From NCBI RefSeq assembly GCF_003987655.1, contig NZ_NGKC01000015.1, forward strand, positions 1 to 64,000: 64,000 nucleotides of DNA. The letters are read 5' to 3'. The notes under the pieces were generated by a model that was not told the origin of the DNA, did not search any database, and saw only the letters and a program-made list of their open reading frames with translations. The DNA comes from Vagococcus acidifermentans (GTDB taxonomy: Bacteria; Bacillota; Bacilli; Lactobacillales; Vagococcaceae). A program made the translations under genes and the position numbers. Shown here piece after piece: positions 55,772-62,647 of the stretch (position 1 is the first letter of the stretch; every line of letters starts with the position of its first letter).

Positions 55772-56592
55772 ATGATAAACTGACACACTATTCAGAGAGC
55801 GATTTTCAATATCGGCTCCAAGCTAACATCATGGATTTATCATTAAACCGTTCGCCAAGCGCCCGGCCTACTGCCTTTCTACTCGGCGGCCAAAGCGGAG
55901 CTGGTAAAAGTACGCTGCATCAATTGATACGCCATCAGCTAAACGACAATGTTATTGTGGTTGACGGTGACACTTTCAGAACGCAGCACCCAAACTCTTT
56001 CCTGTTGGATAAAGCATACGGCAAAGAATCGGTCAATTATAAAAGCGGATTTTCGGGCAAAATGGTTCAGGAACTATATGATAAATTTAGTGACGAGCAT
56101 TATCACCTAATGATTGAAGGCACATTAAGAACAACTGAAACACCGCTAAAAACTGCTCTGGATTTAAAAAGAAAAGGTTATCGGGTGAATTTAGCGGTTA
56201 TGGCGGTATCCCGTTATTTATCTTATCTGGCAACGCTTGAACGTTACGAAAAAACTTTTTTAATTGATCCTAGTATTGCTAGAGCTACAACAAAAGTTAT
56301 TCATGACCAAATTGTTGATGTTCTTCCTTCAAACTTGGACTATCTTTATCAGGCAAAACTATTTGATAATATATCACTAATCAAAAGAGACGGAACAGTC
56401 ATTTATGACTTTCAACAAACACCCGCTATGTCTCCTAAAGAAATTTTGGCAGAAGAACTGTCTGCCAAGCCTATGGGCGAAATCCGAATAAGAGCGGAAC
56501 GTATTTTAGCGCTTATGGAAACAAATGGACATAACGATTCCGATGACTATTTCTCTCTAAAAAGCGAATTTCGTTCAATTAAAGGAAACTAA
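55768..56592 (+). CDS. Zeta toxin (UDP-N-acetylglucosamine kinase)
   Basis: The 274-aa toxin phosphorylates UDP-GlcNAc, poisoning wall synthesis. Walker A GGQSGAGKST (residues 40-49), the catalytic DGDTFRTQHP (Asp68, aligning with Asp67 of pSM19035 zeta), IEGTLRTT and the Arg residues in TLERYE and ARATTK are present. From memory of the pSM19035 sequence, the position of its Glu100 is Gln101 here, so substrate contacts may differ. It is full-length and looks active. A strong terminator follows. Confidence 0.93.
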   Translation: MNDKLTHYSESDFQYRLQANIMDLSLNRSPSARPTAFLLGGQSGAGKSTLHQLIRHQLNDNVIVVDGDTFRTQHPNSFLLDKAYGKESVNYKSGFSGKMVQELYDKFSDEHYHLMIEGTLRTTETPLKTALDLKRKGYRVNLAVMAVSRYLSYLATLERYEKTFLIDPSIARATTKVIHDQIVDVLPSNLDYLYQAKLFDNISLIKRDGTVIYDFQQTPAMSPKEILAEELSAKPMGEIRIRAERILALMETNGHNDSDDYFSLKSEFRSIKGN

Positions 56593-56637
56593 ACCAAGTG
56601 TTACGCAACTAAATGAACAACAGACAATCAAACACAG

Positions 56638-56696
56638 ACCGACCTCCAAGAGTTAGATTTTTTGTTCTAACGTTTGGAGGTCGGCATTATTTTTTA
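56638..56696 (+). terminator. Terminator of epsilon-zeta
   Basis: CCGACCTCCAA / TTGGAGGTCGG with an inner GTTAGA / TCTAAC stem, then ATTATTTTTT. Confidence 0.85.
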
Positions 56697-56808
56697 GAAA
56701 GTATCGTTTTAAATTTCAATTGAAACCATTCACGCATACCTCATTCAATTCACAGACCCGACATTGTTCGGAAAGACTGTGACTAACTCATTGTCTAACG
56801 TTATGAGC

Positions 56809-57585
56809 TTACCTTTCAATATGATCGTATGCGTTTGCTTTTTCCAGTAAATCAATCATTCTCTCCAGCTTATTTTCTACTAATTCATTAATATAGCGAG
56901 TAAAAGGTTCCAGATCACCAGTCACATGCGCCGTTTCTAACGTATTATTGTAAATCAATCTTGATTCATTATCAGCTTTGACGATCACAGACGGATAGCC
57001 GGCTTCAGTCAACGCAAAATTCAATAGTAACCGGCCAGTTCGACCGTTCCCGTCAATAAACGGATGAATAGCAGCAAATTTTTCGTGCAAGGCAGCTGCG
57101 TATTCGACTGGATGCAGAATTTCTTTCTCTTTTTGACTCCATTTGATTAGTTTTGCCATTTCATAAGGAATTTGCTGCGGGAGCGTCGGTTGATGTTGCG
57201 AACCAACGATTTCAACAGGCAGACGTCGGTAGTTGCCGCGGTCTCTGGTATCTGCGCCCAATTTATTGTAGACGAGACTGTGTAACTCTTTAATAACCGT
57301 TTCGGTCAAACATTGTTTACGCTTGACTATGTCTTCCGCATACTCAATTGCTTCTAATAAATTAACAATCTCCAAGTGTTCACGCATTGACTTGCCGGCA
57401 ATGGTGATTCCATCGTCCAAGATGAGTCGGGTTTCATTTAAAGTGATTGTATTTCCCTCTAAAGCGTTACTATTATAAATTTCGTTTAGCCGCTCATTAT
57501 GCCGTAACACTGCTGCTTCTATGTCAGTCAACGGCTTGAATTTAGTCAAATTATTTTTCAATGTCGTGACGTAAGTAAAATCCAT
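56809..57585 (-). CDS. Fic family protein with N-terminal inhibitory motif
   Basis: The 258-aa protein has the Fic active site HPFIDGNGR (His174 to Arg182) followed by TGRLLLNFAL, the Fic flap region (NYRRLPVEIVGS) and a C-terminal helical extension. The N-terminal NSNALEGN (Ser39-xxx-Glu43-Gly44) fits the (S/T)xxxE(G/N) inhibitory helix of class II Fic proteins, so it should be self-inhibited and AMPylate a target only when released. No separate antitoxin gene is adjacent. It sits between the epsilon-zeta and AbiE modules. Confidence 0.93.
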   Translation of the reverse strand: MDFTYVTTLKNNLTKFKPLTDIEAAVLRHNERLNEIYNSNALEGNTITLNETRLILDDGITIAGKSMREHLEIVNLLEAIEYAEDIVKRKQCLTETVIKELHSLVYNKLGADTRDRGNYRRLPVEIVGSQHQPTLPQQIPYEMAKLIKWSQKEKEILHPVEYAAALHEKFAAIHPFIDGNGRTGRLLLNFALTEAGYPSVIVKADNESRLIYNNTLETAHVTGDLEPFTRYINELVENKLERMIDLLEKANAYDHIER

Positions 57586-57642
57586 TATATCATCCCTTCA
57601 ACGCTACAATTCCAAATCAAGTGCATCTGACATATTTTTTAC

Positions 57643-58512
57643 CTATTCTCTCGGCTCAAACAAGCTGATGTCATTTGTCATCTTGGCAACGCTGGCCATC
57701 ACTTCTGAGAAAGAAACATCTTCTGCATAAACAAAGTTTGCTCTGTATTTTTCCCATTGATTTTGCTGAAACTCAGATTGCTCCAAGCGGCCAACAATTT
57801 CAAAATACTCACTCACAGGCATAAAAACTTTGCGCTGTTTTTTTGTTTTCTCTATAGCGGTATAAACCTGTTCATAATCAATCGTCTGATTTATTTGAGT
57901 CAAAAAATGAAGGTCATACAAATCTTTGACTCGTGTATTGGTATCATCAACTTGGCCGTATGCCAAAGTCGTATATAATTTATCTGCTAAAATCTGCTCC
58001 AACGGATAACTAGCCAAGTTAACCGTTCCCTCCTGAAACATCAATGGGATTTCCTGTTTTTCGACCAGAGGTAATAATGTTTCACCTGTTGTCATGTCAA
58101 TTTCAATCGGAAAGCGGCTCTTGCCGTTCAAAAAGTTTAAGCGGATATTATAACCGTCATAGTCGAATTGTTCCCGAATTGTTCTAATTTGTCGCACTTC
58201 AAAAATCGGCTGCCCATCATTTTCCGGCGCAACAAGGAAATCGATTAATTCTTGAACATAGTCATCATTCAATGTCACTCCGCGAATTGTCGTATCTAAA
58301 TCTCTTGTCGAACGATTATCTAAACCGTAAACAGCCGATAAAAGATAACTGCCTTTCAAAACAAACTGGTCTTTGAATCGGGAATGATTAATTTTAATCA
58401 GCAATTGCTCTAATCCATATAAAGCATACATTTGTTGCGGCTGAATATGAAATTCTTTAGCTTTCCCATTTACAAATCGTTTCAATTGCTGCTCATTTAA
58501 TGCCAATGACAT
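57643..58512 (-). CDS. AbiEii-type nucleotidyltransferase toxin
   Basis: The 289-aa protein is a DNA polymerase beta-like nucleotidyltransferase of the AbiEii group (type IV toxin-antitoxin, phage abortive infection). Motif I is KGSYLLSAVYGLDNRSTRDLD with GS and the DxD-type acids; FPIEIDMTTGE and LEQILADKLYTTLAYG (Lys) are the later motifs, followed by RVKDLYDLHFL. ATG 58512 follows GGAAGGA; MHWKEL at 58530 is an alternative. It overlaps the antitoxin gene by about 20 bp. Relatives modify tRNA 3' ends or act as GTP-binding toxins. Confidence 0.92.
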   Translation of the reverse strand: MSLALNEQQLKRFVNGKAKEFHIQPQQMYALYGLEQLLIKINHSRFKDQFVLKGSYLLSAVYGLDNRSTRDLDTTIRGVTLNDDYVQELIDFLVAPENDGQPIFEVRQIRTIREQFDYDGYNIRLNFLNGKSRFPIEIDMTTGETLLPLVEKQEIPLMFQEGTVNLASYPLEQILADKLYTTLAYGQVDDTNTRVKDLYDLHFLTQINQTIDYEQVYTAIEKTKKQRKVFMPVSEYFEIVGRLEQSEFQQNQWEKYRANFVYAEDVSFSEVMASVAKMTNDISLFEPRE

Positions 58513-59083
58513 CAATTCCTTCCAATGCATACTCTCGATTTAATAACCGCGCATATTTTTTTAACATATCCAAATCTTTTTCGTCATCATCCAAATAATC
58601 TCGCCACATTTCTTCCAAGGTAAATGCCAGAGCTGTCGGACTGACCAGCATGTCTAGAACAGTACGTTCTCTATCATACACATTCACGGGATTTCCGAAC
58701 CACGTATCAACTTGTGTGACACCCAGATCGTAATATTTTTTACTGACAAACGTGGGCTTTATTTTTGACTCCTTAAACACTTTCGAATTATATCCTTGCG
58801 GAAACGTCATGTGATGTTTAAACGGGCTGAAAGTCCCATAATTATACAGCATCAGCGCTGTCTCATGTGAGTAGATACCCCGGCTGTATATGGCTTGTGT
58901 GCTGAACAAATCATCCTCAATCGCATCATGTAACAGATAAATCCCTCTGCCTACTTTTTCAATATCGTTCCGCAAAGCAGCCTTTCTAAGTGTTTCTCTA
59001 TTAATGCCGTGCTGTACAGCTATTTTGGTAGGTAAAGTTCCGTTATATTTTTCAAATATTTTTTTTACTTCTGGACTAAGCAT
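58493..59083 (-). CDS. AbiEi-type antitoxin/repressor
   Basis: The 196-aa protein has an N-terminal winged helix (KIFEKYNGTLPTKIAVQHGINRETLRKAALRNDIEKVGRGIYLL, residues 8-51 region) and the AbiEi C-terminal domain with YSHETALMLYNYGTFSP and VYDRERTVLDML. AbiEi antitoxins counter AbiEii without direct contact and autorepress the operon by binding inverted repeats. AGAGGGGAT precedes the ATG. First gene of the pair. Confidence 0.93.
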   Translation of the reverse strand: MLSPEVKKIFEKYNGTLPTKIAVQHGINRETLRKAALRNDIEKVGRGIYLLHDAIEDDLFSTQAIYSRGIYSHETALMLYNYGTFSPFKHHMTFPQGYNSKVFKESKIKPTFVSKKYYDLGVTQVDTWFGNPVNVYDRERTVLDMLVSPTALAFTLEEMWRDYLDDDEKDLDMLKKYARLLNREYALEGIDVIGIK

Positions 59084-59400
59084 AGTTATCCCCTCTCACT
59101 AAAATTATAGCATTAATGGCGAATTATTCCTAGACAAAATGTTTGTTTACTGAATTGTCAAACTCAACTAAAGAATCACTAACCTGCAAACATTTCGTGA
59201 AGTCGTTCAATACACGAAAATCTGTTTATTCTAAAAATAATTTTTCAAATCAACCGATAATTATTCTTGATATGAATGAGAACTTAATTATCCTACACTA
59301 TCTGAATTTTTCTCAAAAAAATGTTATACTCGAATCAAGTAAAAAACAACCGTTCTATAAAAAGACATCTCAAACAAACGTTTACTCAGGAGGAAGACAC
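59084..59400. other. 317-base divergent promoter region between abiE and the HAD gene
   Basis: It holds the abiE promoter and possible AbiEi sites (59104-59198) and the HAD promoter (-10 TATACT at 59325-59330, preceded by TGT). No gene is seen. Confidence 0.65.
59104..59198 (-). promoter_or_regulatory. abiE promoter with inverted pair of ACRAAATGTTTGY sites
   Basis: TATAAT (59104-59109, minus strand) preceded by TGC is the -10. Upstream, ACAAAATGTTTGT (59134-59146) and, inverted, ACGAAATGTTTGC (59186-59198) match at 11 of 13 positions. AbiEi proteins bind paired inverted repeats in their promoter, so these are candidate sites. Confidence 0.5.
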
Positions 59401-60066
59401 ATGCAGTCAGTCATATTTGATTTTAACGGCACGTTATTCAGCGACTCTCATTTGCACGAAGAAGCATGGCAGCAGTTTATCGAGGATCTCATCGGGCGCA
59501 GGTTTTCAGATGAAGAGTTTGATCACATTCACGGGCGGACAAACCAGCTGATTTTAGAAAATGTTTTAGAAAGAAGTTTGACTAAACAAGAAGCTGAAGA
59601 GCTGTCCGACCGCAAAGAAGCTATTTACCGCCAGCTGGTGATGGCAAATCAGAACCCGCAATTGATTGCGGGGGCAACAGAATACTTCGATTTTTTAAAA
59701 GATCGTCGCTGTCCCATCAACATCGCGACCGTCTCACCAAAGGTCAACCTCGACTTCTACTTTGACATTTTCCAGCTGGAGCGCTGGTTCGATTATGACA
59801 AAGTGGTTTATTATGATGACAATCTAAAAAGCAAGCCTGAACCGGATTACTATCTTCAGGCAGCAGTCAACGTTAGCGCATCACTGGATAAGATGATTAT
59901 TTTTGAAGACTCGCCTATCGGATTACAGGGCGCATTTAATGCAAAAGCCAAACATATTATTGCCGTATCCACAGGTGATAATCACCAAAAACTGGAAGAT
60001 ACCGGGATTATCGACTTTGTCATTGATGATTTCACTGACCCGCGCATACGGCAACTGATTGACTGA
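59401..60066 (+). CDS. HAD superfamily hydrolase (beta-phosphoglucomutase-like) with DxN motif
   Basis: The 221-aa protein is a subfamily IA HAD. Motif I is FDFNGTLF, with nucleophile Asp7 but Asn9 where most members have the general acid/base Asp. The cap domain (about 15-85) contains HEEAWQQFIEDLIGRRF; motif II is in IATVSPKV, motif III Lys in KPEPDYY, and motif IV is FEDSPIGLQGA. ATG 59401 follows AGGAGG, so the longer in-frame start is rejected. Substrate unknown, probably a small sugar phosphate. Confidence 0.88.
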   Translation: MQSVIFDFNGTLFSDSHLHEEAWQQFIEDLIGRRFSDEEFDHIHGRTNQLILENVLERSLTKQEAEELSDRKEAIYRQLVMANQNPQLIAGATEYFDFLKDRRCPINIATVSPKVNLDFYFDIFQLERWFDYDKVVYYDDNLKSKPEPDYYLQAAVNVSASLDKMIIFEDSPIGLQGAFNAKAKHIIAVSTGDNHQKLEDTGIIDFVIDDFTDPRIRQLID

Positions 60067-60088
60067 TGAATCACTGATAATGACTTCT

Positions 60089-60138
60089 AAAAGAAAACCT
60101 CCTGATATTGTTAGACATATCAAGAGGTTTTCTTTTAA
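60089..60138. terminator. Bidirectional terminator after the HAD gene
   Basis: AAAAGAAAACCTC / GAGGTTTTCTTTT exact 13-bp stem with an inner TGATAT / ATATCA arm. Confidence 0.88.
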
Positions 60139-60156
60139 ACTTATTTAAGTACGTCA

Positions 60157-60525
60157 TCATGTTTTTTTAGTGTCCAATTCAAAATGATTAAACCTTTTCC
60201 GCTGATAATGTAATTTCCCGCTATCGCCGACGACATACTTTAAGTAACTTTTCCTGCTCACGTTAAACGACTTTCTTTCATTACCATTCAGTTCAAAAGT
60301 CAGCGTATAATATGTATTTGATGAACCACTCCCGTTATCAGCTGCTGATGAATGGCTTGTTTCTGTTACTTTATCAATCAATGTAGCAGTGACTATTTCT
60401 TCCGGCGCAGACTGGTTTTTAAAAAATTCTATTATGTTGAAAACCAGTACCCCTAAAATAATGAGTGCGACAAGCAAAAAAAACAAGGGGAACGGAAAAT
60501 CCCAAGAAAACATTAACTCATCCAT
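60157..60525 (-). CDS. DUF2500-like membrane-anchored protein
   Basis: The 122-aa protein has one N-terminal membrane helix (PLFFLLVALIILGVLVFNIIEFF) and a DUF2500-like domain: EEIVTATLIDKVTETS, a Ser/Gly linker, YYTLTFELNGNERKSFNVSRKSYLKYVVGDSGKLHYQRKRF split over four strands. Function unknown. ATG 60525 follows GGAGG; the ORF could extend upstream but without a site. The IS remnant begins 66 bp upstream. Confidence 0.8.
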   Translation of the reverse strand: MDELMFSWDFPFPLFFLLVALIILGVLVFNIIEFFKNQSAPEEIVTATLIDKVTETSHSSAADNGSGSSNTYYTLTFELNGNERKSFNVSRKSYLKYVVGDSGKLHYQRKRFNHFELDTKKT

Positions 60526-60590
60526 AAAACACCTCCAAAAAATTTTTTTAAACCTGCCCAACAGCAGCATGAACGTTTGACAATATCACC

Positions 60591-60682
60591 TAAAATTTTT
60601 GTATCGCAACTCTAATTTTACAGAATGGGCTTTCTTTTTTTCTACCCAAAATTTCTATTTACACAAAATATTTTACGCTATC
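60591..60682 (-). repeat. Solo 92-bp copy of one end of the IS256-family element
   Basis: This stretch is identical, apart from one base, to 63885-63976, the untranslated leader and terminal inverted repeat of the IS256-like element at the right end of the window, in the same orientation (outer end TTTTACGCTATC). The homology starts at TAAAATTTTT, just before the transposase ribosome binding site. No transposase or second end is attached, so it is the scar of a deleted or recombined copy. Confidence 0.92.
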
Positions 60683-60713
60683 TCATATTCCTCCAATCAT
60701 TATTTTTCTGAAT

Positions 60714-60887
60714 CTACTTATTTTTTTTAAAATCACAAATTTTAAATGCCTTTACGAATAAAAGAAGTATTCCTAAACCTAACAAGACATCATTATTCAC
60801 CATTAATAAACCTACAGGGATCCCTACTAACAAGTATAAAAGTATTCGAAGAACCCTATTTTGTTGTATTCTTTTCTTTATTTTCAT
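60714..60887 (-). CDS. Small two-helix membrane protein beside the lanthipeptide gene (possible immunity peptide)
   Basis: A 57-aa product starts at ATG 60887 behind AGAGGA and ends at TAG 60714. It begins MKIKKRIQQNRVLR, has two hydrophobic segments (ILLYLLVGIPVGLLMV and LLGLGILLLFVKAF) separated by an NND turn, and ends with the basic ICDFKKNK. It has its own extended -10 promoter (60962-60967) and lies downstream of the lanthipeptide terminator. Small basic two-helix proteins are common bacteriocin immunity factors, but the role is inferred from position only. It is too short for usual ORF listings. Confidence 0.6.
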   Translation of the reverse strand: MKIKKRIQQNRVLRILLYLLVGIPVGLLMVNNDVLLGLGILLLFVKAFKICDFKKNK

Positions 60888-60961
60888 TTGCCATTCCTCT
60901 TATTAAATTATTTACCATTTATTTTTTGACGTATCATTGTTTGAAGCGTTTAATTTTCTCA

Positions 60962-60970
60962 ATTATAACA
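60962..60970 (-). promoter_or_regulatory. Extended -10 promoter of the small membrane protein gene
   Basis: TATAAT (60962-60967, minus strand) preceded by TGT; start of transcription would be near 60955, 68 bp before the ATG. Confidence 0.5.
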
Positions 60971-61012
60971 CGTTCCAAATTAATAAGTACTGTATGACAA
61001 CTATAAAAATAA

Positions 61013-61054
61013 AGAAGGCAAACGGACATGAAATTTGATATTTATTTGCCTTCT
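61013..61054 (-). terminator. Terminator of the lanthipeptide precursor gene
   Basis: AGAAGGCAAA / TTTGCCTTCT stem 36 bp after the precursor stop, followed on the minus strand by a T-rich run. Confidence 0.75.
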
Positions 61055-61089
61055 CTTTTCTCTAAGTCTCTTCTAGCATCTGATAGTTA

Positions 61090-61263
61090 CTAGCAGTGGC
61101 CTTTCAAGGTTCTAACTAATTGTGTACCTGATGCAAGTGTTGCAAAAAATGAAACAATTGAATCTGGATTTACGTCTCCAGAACCTTGCACTTTTACCAT
61201 TTCAGCAATTGTCAGATCCTCAAATTTTTCTCCTACCACTTTCTCCATGATTTGTTCAGACAT
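61090..61263 (-). CDS. Class II lanthipeptide precursor, cytolysin-like
   Basis: The 57-aa peptide has an acidic leader with GEKFEDLTIAEMVKVQGSGD, closely matching the leader of enterococcal cytolysin subunits (F-E-E-L-S-x-E-E-M-E-x-x-Q-G-S-G-D-V-Q-A-E). As in cytolysin, C39 cleavage would fall after Gly27-Ser28 and a second protease could remove GDVNPD. The 23-residue core (Ser35 to Cys57) has six Ser/Thr and a single C-terminal Cys, allowing one (methyl)lanthionine, and ends TLKGHC, like SLKHC of CylLL. ATG 61263 follows AGGTG. No LanM enzyme is in the window; the exporter gene upstream is broken. Confidence 0.85.
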   Translation of the reverse strand: MSEQIMEKVVGEKFEDLTIAEMVKVQGSGDVNPDSIVSFFATLASGTQLVRTLKGHC

Positions 61264-61352
61264 ATTAAACACCTACTTGTCCAATATATTTAGAAGCGTG
61301 AAGTTAGTTTAATTTGTAATTTCAGCATTCTTTAAAGTTAAACAAAACCCCA

Positions 61353-62647
61353 CTATTTGTATAGTTTTTTATAACAAGAGTTTGTTTTTAATAAACTTTG
61401 ATGTGTCCCTACTGCAGATATTTTTCCATCATCCATAACAATGATTTTATCGAAATTCTGAATAGTTGATAGTCTATGTGCAACAACAATTAGGGTTGCA
61501 TCGAGATTGAATAAATAGCTCAAAATATTCTTCTCAGAAATATTATCCAACGAACTTGTTGGTTCATCCAAAAAGATTACTTGAGGACTTGAAATAATAG
61601 TTCTCGCTATAGCGATTTTTGCCTTTGCCCTCCAGACAAATTTTTCCCTAATTCAGATATTTTAGTTTCAAGTCCTAATGGTAAATTAAAAATTAAACTG
61701 TATATTCCAACTCTTTTAGTGACCTCTATAATGCAATCATCTGAGTATTCTCTTCCCATAGTGATGTTTTCTCTGAATGTTCCATTGAATAGAACATTTT
61801 CCTGTAATACTACACCAATGTGATTGAAAAATTCATGAATATCTAAATTCTTAATATCTTCTTTGCCGTAATATATCGCTCCAGAATTACATTGATATAG
61901 TCCTGCTACAACTTTTAATAAAGTAGACTTCCCAGAACCACTTTCTCCCACAATAGCGATTTTCTGTTTTGGAGCTATCTGAATTGAAATATTCTCTATT
62001 GCTGCCTCTGAAAATAAACTGTACTTGAACGAAACATCGTTAATGTCAATATCACCTAAATAATTATCTAGTTTTTTATTTCCCAGAAGTGAGGTTTCAT
62101 TTGACGTTTGCAGTATATCTACCAGGCGATACAGATAAACTTTAACCATTTGAAATTGTGTGTAAGATTGTAGTATAGATGTTATCGGAGACACAAATGA
62201 TATACCTATGGAGCTAAAAGCGACAACACTACCGAGGGTTGCCTGATTATTATTTATTAAAACGTATCCAATTGAATAAATGATAAGGGAGTAAAATGTC
62301 TGTATTGTTTGAGGGATATTCGCCAACACCGAATTAACTTTAGCTTTTTCTTTTCAAAAACAATTTGTTTTTCATAGTTGTTCTCCCATTTTATGAACAT
62401 GTTATTTTGAGAATTAGTAGACTTGATAGTAAAAATATTATTTACTAATTCATTGATTAAATCTTGCGAGTTGGTTAGTACTCCCATTTCATTTTCACTA
62501 ATCTTTCTGTTTATCTTTGCGTTGAAAAAAGAAAATATTGCAATGACAAATGTAATTCCGATAGTAATAATTGTCAGTTCTTTACTAAAGTTCCACATTA
62601 CTAATAAGTAAAAAAATACAAAACACATATCTACCAATAATATGATC
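61353..62647 (-). pseudogene. Lantibiotic-type ABC exporter (LanT/CylB-like), 5' part cut off by IS256 and frameshifted
   Basis: Three frames together encode the C-terminal about 430 residues of a bacteriocin ABC exporter: part of the membrane domain (62647 to about 62350), then helices and ATPase core with Walker A GESGSGKST and signature LSGGQRQK (about 62345-61617), then Walker B LDEPTSSLD and VAHRLST to the stop (61353). Each break is cured by adding one base in a 5-base homopolymer (T-runs at 62345-62349 and 61616-61620). The N-terminal C39 peptidase part would lie beyond the IS, outside the window. It sits just upstream of the lanthipeptide precursor gene. Confidence 0.85.

Noticed and set aside
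60746..60997. 83-aa ORF on the plus strand in the lanthipeptide locus
   Set aside because: It is the antisense shadow of the 57-aa membrane protein gene and has no ribosome binding site.
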